From Caldovatus aquaticus (GTDB taxonomy: Bacteria; Pseudomonadota; Alphaproteobacteria; Acetobacterales; Acetobacteraceae): a DNA stretch of 64,000 nucleotides. The stretch spans positions 1 to 64,000 of the forward strand of contig NZ_JAHZUY010000012.1 of NCBI RefSeq assembly GCF_019458025.1. Direction: 5' to 3'. Numbering within the stretch: position 1 is the first letter of the stretch; every line of letters begins with the position of its first letter. Positions 52,298-63,096 of this stretch are shown here, in pieces. A program made the translations under genes and the position numbers. The notes beneath the pieces are model-generated. The model made no database searches. It was not told where the DNA came from and was given only the letters and a program-made list of their open reading frames with translations.

Positions 52298-52983
52298 TGC
52301 TGCGCGTCGCGCATCTCGCCGCCGGCTACGGCGAGAGCCAGGTGCTGTTCGACGTCACCTTCGGCGTCGCCGCGGGCGAGGTGGTGACCCTGCTCGGCCG
52401 CAACGGCATGGGCAAGACGACGACGGTGCGCGCGGTGATGGGCCTGCTCAGGCCCTGGTCGGGCGAGCTCCGCTTCGGCGGCGTCTCCCTCGCCGGCCTG
52501 CCGCCCTACCGCATCGCCCGCCTCGGCCTCGGCCTGGTGCCGGAGGGGCGGCAGGTCTTCCCGACCCTCACCGTCGAGGAGAACCTGGTCGCCACCGCCC
52601 GCCCCGGCCCGTGGACCCTGGCGCGCGTCCTCGCCCTCTTCCCCCGCCTGGCGGAGCGCCGGCGCAACCTCGGCGCGCGGCTCTCGGGCGGCGAGCAGCA
52701 GATGCTCGCCATCGGCCGCGCGCTGATGACCAACCCCCGTCTCCTCATCCTGGACGAGGCGACGGAGGGGCTGGCGCCGCTGGTGCGGACCGAGATCTGG
52801 TCGGTGATCGCGGCGCTGAAGGCGGAGGGCCTCTCGATCCTGCTGATCGACAAGAACCTCGCCGCGGTGCTGCGGCTCGCCGACCGGCACGTGATCCTCG
52901 AGAAGGGCCGCACCGTCTGGACCGGCAGCAGCGCCGCGCTCGCCGCCGCGCCGGAGGTTCGCGACACCTACCTGCACCTGTGA
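52297..52983 (+). CDS. livF: Liv-type ABC ATPase (LivF)
   Basis: 228 residues. Walker A LLGRNGMGKTTTVRAVMG, signature LSGGEQQMLAIGRAL, Walker B LLILDEATEGLAP. The start is the ATG in GTGATG, overlapping the livG stop; the GTG one codon earlier is the alternative. It is the last gene of the ABC operon. Confidence 0.95.
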   Translation: MLRVAHLAAGYGESQVLFDVTFGVAAGEVVTLLGRNGMGKTTTVRAVMGLLRPWSGELRFGGVSLAGLPPYRIARLGLGLVPEGRQVFPTLTVEENLVATARPGPWTLARVLALFPRLAERRRNLGARLSGGEQQMLAIGRALMTNPRLLILDEATEGLAPLVRTEIWSVIAALKAEGLSILLIDKNLAAVLRLADRHVILEKGRTVWTGSSAALAAAPEVRDTYLHL

Positions 52984-53023
52984 GGCCCGCGCCGCGCGAT
53001 CGCCGGCCCGCCCCGCCTGCCGC

Positions 53024-53824
53024 TCACCCTTCCGGCGTCTTCCGCCGCTCGAGGAAGGCCGTCAGCATCCGGCGCGGCTCCTCGCCGCTCCAGGCCTCGG
53101 CGAAGGTGGAGATGCCGGCGCGGATCGCCTCGGCCATCGGCAGCTCCTCCCAGGCGCGGATCAGGCGCTTCTGCAGCCGCACCGCGCGGGGCCCGGCGCG
53201 GCCGAGCCGCTCCAGCCACTCCGTCACCGCCGCGTCCAGCGCCGGCCCCGGCGCCGCGACGCGCTCGACGAGCCCCCAGGCGAGCGCCTCCTCCGCGCCG
53301 ATCGTCTCGCCGAGCAGCAGCAGCCGCCGCGCCCGTCCCCATCCGATCAGCGTGGGCAGCAGCGCCGCCTCCACCACCGAAGGCAGGCCGAGCAGCACCT
53401 CCGGCATGCCGAAGCGCGCGGTCGCGGCGGCGATGCGCAGGTCGCAGGCGGCCGCGAGTTCGAGCCCGGCGCCGAGCGCCGCGCCGTTGATCCGCGCGAT
53501 CGCCGGCACCGGCAGGTCGCGCACCGCCCTGCAGGCGCGGTGCACGGCCTCGATGAAGCGGCGGGCCTCGGCGGGGCCGGCGAGGTCCGCCATCTCGCGG
53601 ATGTCGGCGCCGCCGACGAAGGCCCGCTCGCCGGCGCCCGTCACCACCGCCGCGCGCAGGTCCGCGTGCGCGGCGAGGCCCTCGACCGCGGCGGCGAAGC
53701 GGTGCAGCAGCGGCGAGCCCAGCGCGTTGCGCTTCGCCTCGTTCGCGATCGTCACCCAGGCGACGGGTCCGACGTGCGGCATCGGGTCGAGCCGCACCGT
53801 CACGTCTCCGGCCGAAGCGGCCAT
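53024..53824 (-). CDS. Enoyl-CoA hydratase family protein
   Basis: 266 residues of crotonase fold: VAWVTIANEAKRNALGSPLL, ERAFVGGADIREMADL, NGAALGAGLELAAACDLRIA and ARFGMPEVLLGLPSVVEAALL. The Glu in MPEVLLGLP is one catalytic residue; the second (at the next usual position) is replaced by Ser-Val-Val, so it may be an isomerase or thioesterase-type crotonase. It converges on livF and is probably in one group with the small membrane protein gene. Confidence 0.9.
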   Translation of the reverse strand: MAASAGDVTVRLDPMPHVGPVAWVTIANEAKRNALGSPLLHRFAAAVEGLAAHADLRAAVVTGAGERAFVGGADIREMADLAGPAEARRFIEAVHRACRAVRDLPVPAIARINGAALGAGLELAAACDLRIAAATARFGMPEVLLGLPSVVEAALLPTLIGWGRARRLLLLGETIGAEEALAWGLVERVAAPGPALDAAVTEWLERLGRAGPRAVRLQKRLIRAWEELPMAEAIRAGISTFAEAWSGEEPRRMLTAFLERRKTPEG

Positions 53825-53859
53825 CAGCGCCGATCTCCCTCCCTCCGGCCCGCGCCGGT

Positions 53860-54129
53860 TCAGACCACCGGCGCCTCGCCGATCGGCAGGTGCGGGCTGT
53901 CGCCGCCCGGGGCGTGGGCGGTCCCTCCCGGCGCGCCCTCGATCCGGTCCTCGTCGCGCCAGCGGTTGCGGCGGCGCATCATCCGGCACGCCGCCCAGGC
54001 GCCGCATGCCCCCGCCGCGCCGAGCGCCGCGCCGAGCACCAGGCCCGCGGCGAAGGCCCCCCCGGCCGCCGCCAGCCCGGCCATGCCCATCCCCACGGTC
54101 CGCATCCCAGGCAGCGATGGCAGCACCAT
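53860..54129 (-). CDS. Small membrane protein of unknown function
   Basis: 89 residues. Two adjacent Gly/Ala-rich membrane stretches (about residues 9-30 and 32-48) are followed by an Arg-rich turn (CRMMRRRNRWRDEDR) and a disordered tail. I recognise no family. A strong GGAGGAGG lies 6 bases before the ATG, which makes it probably real. It is divergent from the metallo-beta-lactamase-fold gene. Confidence 0.6.
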   Translation of the reverse strand: MVLPSLPGMRTVGMGMAGLAAAGGAFAAGLVLGAALGAAGACGAWAACRMMRRRNRWRDEDRIEGAPGGTAHAPGGDSPHLPIGEAPVV

Positions 54130-54300
54130 CGTCGGCCTCCTCCTTGCTCGCGACCGGAACCTGTGGGCTCCGGCCGATGGCGCCGCAACCGCTCACGCGT
54201 GCTTGAAATCACACGATGGTTGAGGCTCCGGGGCCGCCGGGGTGGTAGCGTCCGGCCGCCCGCGCGGCCGGGGCGCGGGCTTTGCGGAGGAAACGGTCCC

Positions 54301-55293
54301 ATGTCCCTGTCGCGTCGCGCCCTGTTCGGTGCCGCCGCCGCTGCTGTCCTGCCGCTGTGGCCCGCCTCGGAAGCCCGGGCGGCGGCCCCGTTCCGCAACG
54401 AGCTGCCGCCCGCCTGGCACCGCTTCCGGGTCGGCGAGTTCGAGGCCACCATCGTCTCCGACGGCGCGCTGCCGCTCGGCCGGCCGGCGCCGGCCTTCCC
54501 CGCCTCGCCGCCGGAGGAGATCGAGGCGCTGATGCGGGCGCACTTCCTGCCGGTCAACGAGGCGACGCTCGAGCAGAACGCGCTGATCCTCAACACCGGC
54601 CGCCAGCTCATCCTGTTCGACACCGGCATGGGCGAGAGCATGGGGCCGCAGAGCAAGATGTTCGGCCCGACCACCGGCCGGCTCTTGCGGAACATGCGCG
54701 CCGCCGGCATCGAGCCGGAGCAGATCGACCTCGTCTGCGCCACGCACGCGCACTGCGACCACGTCTGGGGCCTGGTGGACGAGCGCGGGCAGCGCGTCTT
54801 CCCGAACGCGCAGGTCGCCATCAGCGAGGCGGACCTGAAGTTCTGGACCGACGACGGCAACAAGCGCGGCCCCGAATGGGTCTCCGTGTTCATCGAGGGG
54901 GCGAAGAAGAACCTCGCCGCCTACCGCGACCGCCTGGTGATGGTGCGCGACGGGCAGGAGGTGGTGCCCGGCGTCACCGCCATCGCCACGCCCGGCCACA
55001 CGGTGGGCCACTACGTCTATGCCATCACCTCCGGCGGGACGACGCTGGTGAACACCGGCGACCTCGCCCACCACCAGGTGCTGCTGCTGCGCCGCCCGCT
55101 CTGGGAGTTCGCCTACGACACCGACCCCAAGCAGTCCGCCCAGACCCGCCTGCGCATGCTCGACCGGCTGGCGACCGACCGGCATGCGGTGCTGTCCTAC
55201 CACTTCCCCTGGCCCGGCCTCGGCCATGTGTCGAAGGAGAGCGAGGGCTTCGCCTGGCATCCGGCGCCGATGAACGTCACCGCCCTCGGCTAG
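54301..55293 (+). CDS. Tat-exported metallo-beta-lactamase-fold hydrolase
   Basis: 330 residues with a signal of Tat type ([17 protein letters not shown], ending near ARAAA). The metal site is [10 protein letters not shown]; further ligands are His in TPGHTVGHY, Asp in GDLAHH, and His in LSYHFPWPG near the end. The family resembles periplasmic lactonases/quorum-quenching-type hydrolases; the substrate is not known. GCGGAGGAAA precedes the ATG. The stop is immediately followed by an inverted copy of the dispersed repeat. Confidence 0.9.
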   Translation: MSLSRRALFGAAAAAVLPLWPASEARAAAPFRNELPPAWHRFRVGEFEATIVSDGALPLGRPAPAFPASPPEEIEALMRAHFLPVNEATLEQNALILNTGRQLILFDTGMGESMGPQSKMFGPTTGRLLRNMRAAGIEPEQIDLVCATHAHCDHVWGLVDERGQRVFPNAQVAISEADLKFWTDDGNKRGPEWVSVFIEGAKKNLAAYRDRLVMVRDGQEVVPGVTAIATPGHTVGHYVYAITSGGTTLVNTGDLAHHQVLLLRRPLWEFAYDTDPKQSAQTRLRMLDRLATDRHAVLSYHFPWPGLGHVSKESEGFAWHPAPMNVTALG

Positions 55294-55398
55294 GGCGGAT
55301 CGCGGACGGCCGGGAACGGCCGGAAGCGGGAATCCGCGCGACCGACGACGGGCCGGAGCCGCGGCCGCGCGCACCGCCGGGCGGAAACGGCTCCGGCC
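55294..55398 (-). repeat. Dispersed palindromic intergenic repeat, copy C (inverted)
   Basis: Read on the minus strand it begins GGCCGGAGCCGTTTCCGCCC and ends GGCCGTCCGCGATCCGCC, almost the same as copy A. It has the best inverted repeat of the family, an 11-base perfect pair GGCCGGAGCCG (55351-55361) with CGGCTCCGGCC (55388-55398). It starts directly after the stop of the hydrolase gene and precedes icd. Confidence 0.82.
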
Positions 55399-55603
55399 GC
55401 GCCCGTCCCCGGCGTCGCCCGACCGGCGGCCGCGCTCCGCCGGCGCGCGGCTGCCACGTCCGCCGGGCGGGAGCGGCGCGGCCGGCCGCTCTTGCCGCCC
55501 TCGCGGCGCGGTGCGAAAACCCGCGCGCCCCGCCCGCCCCCGGGCGGGTTTCCGTTGGGATCGCCGGCGCCGCCCGCGCCGGCGCGAGGTGGCGAGGATC
55601 GGC
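55399..55603. promoter_or_regulatory. Upstream region of icd
   Basis: About 205 bases between the repeat and icd. GAGG lies about 10 bases before the icd ATG. It holds an AT-richer GTGCGAAAACC and a GGGTTTCCGTTGGGATC stretch that may contain the promoter, but I find no well-spaced -35 and -10 hexamers. Confidence 0.3.
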
Positions 55604-56818
55604 ATGGCCAAGATCAAGGTGAAGAATCCCGTCGTCGAGCTCGACGGGGATGAGATGACCCGCATCATCTGGGCCCTCATCAAGGAGAAGCTGATCCTCC
55701 CCTACCTCGACATCGACCTGAAGTACTACGACCTCAGCATCCAGAACCGCGACGCCACCGACGACCAGGTGACGGTGGACGCCGCCTACGCCATCAAGAA
55801 GTACGGCGTCGGCGTGAAGTGCGCGACCATCACGCCGGACGAGGCGCGCGTGAAGGAGTTCGGCCTGAAGAAGATGTGGCGCTCGCCCAACGGGACGATC
55901 CGCAACATCCTCGACGGCACCATCTTCCGCGAGCCGATCATCTGCCGCAACGTCCCGCGCCTGGTGCCGCACTGGACCAAGCCGATCGTCGTCGGCCGCC
56001 ACGCCTACGGCGACATCTACCGCGCCGCGGAGACCAAGATCCCCGGCCCGGGCAAGGTCACCCTGACCTACCAGCCCGCCGACGGCAGCGCGCCGCTCAC
56101 GCTCGAGGTACACGACTTCAAGGGCGCGGGCGTGGCGCTCGGCATGCACAACACGAAGGATTCGATCGAGGGCTTCGCGCGCGCCTGCTTCAACTACGGC
56201 CTCAGCCGGAACTTCCCGGTCTACCTCTCGACCAAGAACACGATCCTCAAGGCCTACGACGGCATGTTCAAGGACGTGTTCCAGGACATCTTCGAGCGGG
56301 AGTTCAAGGCCGAGTTCGACAAGCGCGGCCTCACCTACGAGCACCGCCTGATCGACGACATGGTCGCCGCCGCCCTGAAGTGGGAGGGCGGCTACGTCTG
56401 GGCCTGCAAGAACTACGACGGCGACGTGCAGTCCGACGTCGTGGCGCAGGGCTTCGGCAGCCTCGGCCTGATGACCAGCGTCCTGCTCTCCCCCGACGGC
56501 AAGACCGTGGAGTCGGAGGCGGCGCACGGCACCGTCACCCGCCACTACCGCGAATACCAGAAGGGGCGCGAGACCAGCACCAACCCGATCGCCTCGATCT
56601 TCGCCTGGACCCGCGGCCTCGCCTATCGCGGCCGCTTCGACGACACGCCGGAGGTGGTCCGCTTCGCCGAGACGCTGGAGCGGGTCTGCATCGAGACCGT
56701 CGAGAGCGGCTACATGACCAAGGATCTCGCGATCCTGGTCGGCAAGGACCAGCCCTGGCTGAACACCCAGGCCTTCCTCGACAAGATCGCCGAGAACCTG
56801 AAGAAGGCCATGGGCTGA
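55604..56818 (+). CDS. icd: NADP-dependent isocitrate dehydrogenase
   Basis: 404 residues of the dimeric, eukaryote-like subfamily [42 protein letters not shown] (substrate-binding Ser and Arg), [25 protein letters not shown] and [14 protein letters not shown] with NPIASIFAW are all typical. It catalyses the oxidative decarboxylation of isocitrate in the TCA cycle with NADP+. It stands between two unrelated genes. Confidence 0.97.
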   Translation: MAKIKVKNPVVELDGDEMTRIIWALIKEKLILPYLDIDLKYYDLSIQNRDATDDQVTVDAAYAIKKYGVGVKCATITPDEARVKEFGLKKMWRSPNGTIRNILDGTIFREPIICRNVPRLVPHWTKPIVVGRHAYGDIYRAAETKIPGPGKVTLTYQPADGSAPLTLEVHDFKGAGVALGMHNTKDSIEGFARACFNYGLSRNFPVYLSTKNTILKAYDGMFKDVFQDIFEREFKAEFDKRGLTYEHRLIDDMVAAALKWEGGYVWACKNYDGDVQSDVVAQGFGSLGLMTSVLLSPDGKTVESEAAHGTVTRHYREYQKGRETSTNPIASIFAWTRGLAYRGRFDDTPEVVRFAETLERVCIETVESGYMTKDLAILVGKDQPWLNTQAFLDKIAENLKKAMG

Positions 56819-56967
56819 TCCGGCGCCGCCGTCCTGCGGCGGGCGCCCCGCGCGCCCGCCGCGCCCTGCGGGGCACCCGGCCCTTGCGCCGCCGGCGGCG
56901 GGCATCGCACTCTCTCCGTCCTGCCGCGCCAAGGCGCGGCGGCGATCGGAGCCGCCCCCTCGAGCCG

Positions 56968-57657
56968 ATGGCCTCGCTCACCCTCGCCGACTGGCTGGCC
57001 CTCGCGGTCTTCCTGCTGTGCTGGGTCGCCTACGCGCTGGTGACGGACCGCGTGCCGGCGATCCGCGCCCGCAGCGTGATCGCCGCGATGGACGAGCACC
57101 GGCGGCGCTGGATGATCGCCATGCTCGGGCGCGAGAACCGCATCGCCGACATCGCCACCATCGGCAACCTGATGCAGAGCACGAGCTTCCTCGCCACCAC
57201 CTGCATCTTCGTCCTCGGCGGCCTGGTGGCGATGCTCGGCGCGCCGGATCTCGGCCGCCGCGTCCTCGCCGCCCTGCCCTACGCCGCGGTGCCGGAGGAA
57301 GCGGCGTGGGAGGCCAAGGTCGCGCTGCTGGTGGTGATCTTCGTCAACGCCTTCTTCGCCCTCACCTGGGCGCTCCGGCAGTTCAACTACGCCTCGATCC
57401 TCGTCTCCGGCATCCCCGCGGGCCCGCCCGACCCGGCGCGCGTCGCGCAGGCCGAGGCCGCGGCGCGGGTCCTCAACCGCGCCGCGCGGCACTTCTCCAC
57501 CGGCCTGCGCAGCTACTACTTCGGCCTCGCCGCGCTCGCCTGGCTGCTGCACCCGCTGGCGCTCGTCGCCGCGAGCCTCGCGGTGCTGCGCGAGCTGCAC
57601 CGGCGCGAGTTCCGCAGCGAGGTGCGCGAGGCGCTCACCCGCCGCGGTCCCGCCTGA
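56968..57657 (+). CDS. DUF599 family membrane protein
   Basis: 229 residues, four membrane helices (about 8-26, 75-97, 118-136, 182-204). DWLALAVFLLCWVAYALV, MIAMLGRENRIADIATIGNLMQST, TFALTWALRQFNY-like LTWALRQFNYASIL and STGLRSYYFGLAALAWLLHP are the DUF599 signature. The function is unknown. It converges on the small secreted-protein gene. Confidence 0.88.
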   Translation: MASLTLADWLALAVFLLCWVAYALVTDRVPAIRARSVIAAMDEHRRRWMIAMLGRENRIADIATIGNLMQSTSFLATTCIFVLGGLVAMLGAPDLGRRVLAALPYAAVPEEAAWEAKVALLVVIFVNAFFALTWALRQFNYASILVSGIPAGPPDPARVAQAEAAARVLNRAARHFSTGLRSYYFGLAALAWLLHPLALVAASLAVLRELHRREFRSEVREALTRRGPA

Positions 57658-57666
57658 GCCGCCGCG

Positions 57667-58116
57667 TCAGTCCCGCGGCAGCACCAGTACGCGCAGCCAG
57701 TAGGCGGCGGTCGCTTTCATCTCCTCCTCGGCGGCGAAGAACTGCTCGCGCGCGGTTTCGTTGCGCCGCGGCTCGACGTCCAGATCCGCCCCGGCGGTGA
57801 AGGTCGGCCTGCCGTCCTCACGCACGCCGACGATCTCCACGATCACCCGCTGCCATTCCGCGCCGCGATTGGCCGCGGTCAGGGTGAACTCCTGCACCGT
57901 CGCCGGACCGGCCGCCTCGGCATCCGCCAGCGGGCCGAGCGCGAGGTTGTTCACCCGCACCCCGCCCACGGTCGCCTCGTAGCGATCGAGATCGGCGGGA
58001 GCGAGGCGGGTCCAGGGCAGCTCGGACGGCACCGGCTGCGCGCGCGCCGCGGCCGGCAGCAGCAGCGCAGGGGCGCAGGCGAGGGAGGAGACGAGCATCA
58101 GGAAACGACGGCGCAC
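57667..58116 (-). CDS. Small secreted protein of unknown function
   Basis: About 149 residues: a signal peptide (RRRFLMLVSSLACAPALLLPAAARAQP) and a beta-rich mature domain (VNNLALGPLADAEAAG, VQEFTLTAANRGAEWQRVIVEIVG) that could be a DUF1573- or transglutaminase-neighbour-like domain, though I cannot name it. GAGGAGG is immediately before the ATG (no spacing) and 9 bases before a GTG three codons later, so I take the GTG as start. Confidence 0.65.
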   Translation of the reverse strand: MRRRFLMLVSSLACAPALLLPAAARAQPVPSELPWTRLAPADLDRYEATVGGVRVNNLALGPLADAEAAGPATVQEFTLTAANRGAEWQRVIVEIVGVREDGRPTFTAGADLDVEPRRNETAREQFFAAEEEMKATAAYWLRVLVLPRD

Positions 58117-58186
58117 GGATGGCATCCTCCTCTGCCACGCCGGGACTCTCCGGCCCCGCGCCGCGCAAGCGGCGCCGGGTGCGGCG

Positions 58187-60835
58187 CTATCCCCGGAGCG
58201 CCCGGCGCACGGCGGCCAGCGCCTCGCGCGCCTTCGCCGCCTGCGGGCCGCCGGCCTGCGCCAGGTCCGGCCGGCCGCCGCCGCCCTTGCCGCCGACCGC
58301 CGCGCTCGCGGCCCGGGCCAGCGCCACCGCGTCGGCCCTGCCCCGCGCCGCCTCGCCGACGCCGACGACGATGCTCGCCTTGCCCTCGGCGGTGCTGACC
58401 AGCGCCACGATGTCCGCCGAGCCGCCCTTCAGGATCGCCTCGGCGAGGCCCTTGAGGTCGCGCGCCGGCACCTCGCCCACCTCGCGCAGCGCGACGCGCA
58501 GGCCGTCCACCTGCTCGACCTCCGCCGCCGCGCCGCCGGCGGCGAGCTTCTTGCGCAGCTCCGCCACCTCGCGCTCCAGCCGCCGCCGCTCCTCGAGCAG
58601 CGCGGCGACGCGCTCGGGCAGCTCGGCCGGGCGCACCTTGAGCGCGGCCGCGGCGGCGGCGAGGTGGCGCTCCTCCTCCTCGACGGCGCGCACCGCCGCC
58701 TCGCCGGCCACCGCCTCGATGCGGCGCACGCCGGCGCTGACCGCGCCCTCGGAGACCACCTTGAACAGCCCGATGTCGCCGGTGCGGCGCACATGCGTCC
58801 CGCCGCAGAGCTCGAGCGAGTAGACGCCCCCGCGCTCCGTCGCCTCCGGGTCGTGGCCCATGCCGACGACCCGCACCTCCTCGCCGTACTTCTCGCCGAA
58901 CAGGGCGATCGCGCCGGCCTGCACCGCGGCCTCGGGCGTCATCAGGCGGGTGGTCACCTCGGCGTTCTCGCGCACCCGCGCGTTCACCTCGCGCTCGACC
59001 CAGGCGAGCTCCTCGGGCTCGATCGGCTTCGGGTGGGAGATGTCGAAGCGCAGCCGGTCCGGCGCCACCAGCGAGCCCTTCTGCGCCACATGCGTCCCGA
59101 GCCGGCGCCGCAGCGCCTCGTGCAGCAGGTGCGTCGCGCTGTGGTGGGCGCGGATCGCGGTGCGGCGCTCGTGGTCCACCTCCGCCTGCACGGCGAGGCC
59201 GACCTTCGCCTCGCCGTGCGCCACCGTGCCGTAGTGGACGATGAGGTCGCCGAGCTTCTTCTGCGTGTCGCGCACGACGATCCGGCACGCCTCGCCGGCG
59301 CTGATCAGGCCGGTGTCGCCGACCTGGCCGCCGCTCTCGCCGTAGAAGGGCGTCTGGTTCAGCACCACCGCGACCTCGGTCCCGACCGCGGCGCTCTCCA
59401 CCGGCCGGCCGCCCGCGACCAGGGCGCGGATCTCGGCCTCCGCCGTCTCGGTGGTGTAGCCGAGGAACTCGGTGGCGCCGGCCTTCTCCTTGATGTCGAA
59501 CCAGACGCCCTCGGTCGCCGCCTCGCCGGAGCCGGCCCAGGCGGCGCGCGCGCGCCGGCGCTGCTCGGCCATCGCCGCCTCGAAGCCGGCCACGTCCACG
59601 GCGCGGCCCTCGGCGCGCAGCGCGTCCTGGGTGAGGTCGAGCGGGAAGCCGTAGGTGTCGTAGAGCCGGAACGCCACCTCGCCGGGCAGGGGCTGGCCGG
59701 CGCCGAGCTTCGCCGTCTCCTCCGCCAGCAGGTGGAGGCCGCGGACGAGCAGGGTGCGGAAGCGCCCCTCCTCCAGCTTCAGCGTCTCGGTGATCAGCGG
59801 CTCGGCCCGCACCAGCTCGGGATAGGCGCCGCCCATCTGGCGCACCAGCACCGGGACGAGGCGGTGCATCAGCGGGTCCTCGACCCCCATCATGTGCGCA
59901 TGGCGCATGGCGCGGCGCATGATCCGGCGCAGCACGTAGCCGCGCCCCTCGTTGGAGGGCAGCACGCCGTCGGCGATCAGGAAGGCGGCGGCGCGCAGGT
60001 GGTCGGCGATCACGCGGTGGCTCACCTTGAACCGCCCGTCCGGCTCGTGCCCGGTCGCCTCGGCGCTGGCGAGGATGATCGCGCGCAGCGTGTCGGTGTC
60101 GTAGTTGTCGTGCTTGCCCTGGAGGATGGCGGCGAAGCGCTCGAGCCCCATGCCGGTGTCGATGGAGGGCTTGGGCAGCGGCACGCGCACGCCCGGCGGC
60201 CCCTCCTCGAACTGCATGAAGACCAGGTTCCAGATCTCGATGAACCGGTCGCCGTCGGCGTCCGGCGAGCCGGGCGGCCCGCCCGGGATCTCCGGCCCGT
60301 GGTCGTAGAAGATCTCGGAGCACGGGCCGCACGGGCCGGTGTCGCCCATGCGCCAGAAGTTGTCGCTGGTGGCGATGCGGATGATGCGGCTGTCGGGGAA
60401 GCCGGCGATCTTCTTCCAGTAGAGCGCGGCCTCCTCGTCCTCCGCGTACACGGTGACCAGCAGGCGGTCCTTCGGCAGCGCGAAGTCCCTGGTCAGCAGC
60501 TCCCAGGCGTAGGCGATCGCCTGCTCCTTGAAGTAGTCGCCGAAGCTGAAATTGCCCAGCATCTCGAAGAAGGTGTGGTGCCGGGCGGTGTAGCCGACGT
60601 TGTCGAGGTCGTTGTGCTTGCCGCCCGCCCGCACGCATTTCTGCGCCGAGGCGGCGCGGACATAGGGCCGCTTCTCCTGGCCGGTGAACACGTTCTTGAA
60701 CTGCACCATGCCGCTGTTGGTGAACAACAGCGTCGGGTCGTTGCGCGGCACCAGCGGCGAGGATGCGACCACCGTGTGCCCGTTGCGCGCGAAGTAGTCG
60801 AGGAAGGTTGCGCGGATCTCGTTGCTGCTGCTCAT
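58187..60835 (-). CDS. alaS: Alanyl-tRNA synthetase
   Basis: 882 residues, normal length. [19 protein letters not shown] starts the class II catalytic domain, [16 protein letters not shown] is motif 1-like, [18 protein letters not shown] holds motif 3, [19 protein letters not shown] is the editing-domain HxxxH site with [14 protein letters not shown] as its Cys/His partner, and [15 protein letters not shown] begins the C-Ala domain. It charges tRNA-Ala and edits Ser and Gly mischarges. I start at [11 protein letters not shown]; 24 upstream codons are unconserved. In many alphaproteobacteria it lies next to recA, as here. Confidence 0.97.
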   Translation of the reverse strand: MSSSNEIRATFLDYFARNGHTVVASSPLVPRNDPTLLFTNSGMVQFKNVFTGQEKRPYVRAASAQKCVRAGGKHNDLDNVGYTARHHTFFEMLGNFSFGDYFKEQAIAYAWELLTRDFALPKDRLLVTVYAEDEEAALYWKKIAGFPDSRIIRIATSDNFWRMGDTGPCGPCSEIFYDHGPEIPGGPPGSPDADGDRFIEIWNLVFMQFEEGPPGVRVPLPKPSIDTGMGLERFAAILQGKHDNYDTDTLRAIILASAEATGHEPDGRFKVSHRVIADHLRAAAFLIADGVLPSNEGRGYVLRRIMRRAMRHAHMMGVEDPLMHRLVPVLVRQMGGAYPELVRAEPLITETLKLEEGRFRTLLVRGLHLLAEETAKLGAGQPLPGEVAFRLYDTYGFPLDLTQDALRAEGRAVDVAGFEAAMAEQRRRARAAWAGSGEAATEGVWFDIKEKAGATEFLGYTTETAEAEIRALVAGGRPVESAAVGTEVAVVLNQTPFYGESGGQVGDTGLISAGEACRIVVRDTQKKLGDLIVHYGTVAHGEAKVGLAVQAEVDHERRTAIRAHHSATHLLHEALRRRLGTHVAQKGSLVAPDRLRFDISHPKPIEPEELAWVEREVNARVRENAEVTTRLMTPEAAVQAGAIALFGEKYGEEVRVVGMGHDPEATERGGVYSLELCGGTHVRRTGDIGLFKVVSEGAVSAGVRRIEAVAGEAAVRAVEEEERHLAAAAAALKVRPAELPERVAALLEERRRLEREVAELRKKLAAGGAAAEVEQVDGLRVALREVGEVPARDLKGLAEAILKGGSADIVALVSTAEGKASIVVGVGEAARGRADAVALARAASAAVGGKGGGGRPDLAQAGGPQAAKAREALAAVRRALRG

Positions 60836-61131
60836 GGCCCCGAAGCCAGCCTGGGCCGGGGCCGGACGCCCCGCACCTCGTTTCCTCTCCGCCCCGCATC
60901 GGCACACAGGCCCGGACCGGCGAGGAGCGCCAGCCTCCCTCTAGCGCGCGCCGGACGCAGCGTCGAGGGAGCGGGCGCGCCGGCCGCCCGGGCCGCGCCG
61001 GGCGCCCCGGCGCGGGCGCGATTCTCCCGGCCCGGCAACTCGCCCCGGCGCGCGCCGTTGGCATGCGGCCGCCGCCCGCGGCCCCGGCACCGCCCGCTGC
61101 CGGCGCGGCATTCCCGCTCGGAGGACAGACC

Positions 61132-61674
61132 ATGGCCGAGACGATGCAGGACCTGCTGGAGATCGAACTGCTGGACGCGCTCAGCGCCGAGCGCCAGGCG
61201 CTGGACGGCATGGAGGCCATGCTCGACGCCGCCGCCTCGCAGGGCCTCCGGCGGGCGATCCAGGAGCACATGGCCGAGACCCGGCGCCAGATCGAGCGGC
61301 TCGAGCAGGCGGCGCAGATGCTCGGCATCGAGCCCGACGACGCCGACTCCTGCGAGGGCATCCAGGGCCTCCTCGAAGAGGCGCAGGAGATGATCGACCT
61401 GATGGAGCCGGGCCCCCTGCGCGACGTCGCCCTGGTCGCCGCGGCGCAGAAGGTGGAGCACTACGAGATCGCCGCCTACGGCACGCTCTGCGCGCTGCTC
61501 GGCGCCGCCGGCCAGCCGCAGGCCGCCGCCCTGCTCGCCGAGACGCTGGAGGAGGAGAAGGCCGCCGATGCGCGCCTCTCCCAGCTCGCCGAGCGGGAGA
61601 TCAACCCCGAGGCGCTGCGCCGGGACCAGGCGGCGAACGACCCGGACCGGCGCGGCGCCGGCAGCGCCGCCTGA
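61132..61674 (+). CDS. YciF/DUF892 ferritin-like protein
   Basis: 180 residues forming a four-helix bundle. [54 protein letters not shown] and [18 protein letters not shown] contain the Glu and His residues of the ferritin-like di-iron site. YciE/YciF proteins are stress-induced. Good GGAGGACAG upstream. It is inserted between alaS and recA, and converges on recA across a palindromic region. Confidence 0.9.
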   Translation: MAETMQDLLEIELLDALSAERQALDGMEAMLDAAASQGLRRAIQEHMAETRRQIERLEQAAQMLGIEPDDADSCEGIQGLLEEAQEMIDLMEPGPLRDVALVAAAQKVEHYEIAAYGTLCALLGAAGQPQAAALLAETLEEEKAADARLSQLAEREINPEALRRDQAANDPDRRGAGSAA

Positions 61675-61731
61675 GCGCCCCGGCGCCGCCCCCGGGCGCC
61701 CCCCTTCTCGTCCTCCGCGGCGCCAGGGGAG

Positions 61732-61776
61732 GCGCCGGGGGCCGCCCGCGCGCCTTCCGCGCCCGGCCCCCGGCGC
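61732..61776. terminator. Perfect 13-bp inverted repeat between convergent genes
   Basis: GCGCCGGGGGCCG (61732-61744) is perfectly complementary to CGGCCCCCGGCGC (61764-61776), with a 19-base loop that can itself pair in part. It lies between the stop codons of the ferritin-like gene and recA, so it can terminate in both directions. There is no T-tract, so it may need Rho or act as a 3' end stabiliser. Confidence 0.6.
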
Positions 61777-61792
61777 GGCCGCCCCGCCGCTC

Positions 61793-62833
<1,041 letters not shown>

Positions 62834-63040
62834 GCGGTGCTGTCCCCGATCTGTCCCTGACGATCCCGATGCCGCCGGCCCGCCCGCGGCCCGGCCTCTC
62901 CCCGCGCCGCCGGTTCCGCACCTCCCGGCTGCGGGCAGCGGCCACGCGGAGCGCCGGTTCCCGCCGCCTCGCTTGCACCCGGGCCGGGAGGGAGCGCAAG
63001 CGAATCCGCGGCACTCACGACCGATTAACGAAGCGTGCGA

Positions 63041-63084
63041 AATATGTTCCGGCCAGCCCCGAAAGACAAGAACATTTGGCAAAC
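63041..63084 (-). promoter_or_regulatory. Probable recA promoter with SOS (LexA) box
   Basis: Read toward recA: GTTTGCCAAATGTTC (63070-63084) fits the alphaproteobacterial LexA site GTTC-N7-GTTC with one mismatch. Directly after it comes TTGTCT (63064-63069), 17 bases, then CATATT (63041-63046), a reasonable sigma-70 promoter. The AT-rich content contrasts with the surroundings. A LexA dimer here would block RNA polymerase. Confidence 0.6.
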
Positions 63085-63096
63085 ATCGGCACCGAG

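Noticed and set aside
58098-61361. Long minus-strand frame overlapping alaS
   Set aside because: It is a shifted frame of alaS with Arg/Gly-rich sequence; the alaS frame has all motifs.
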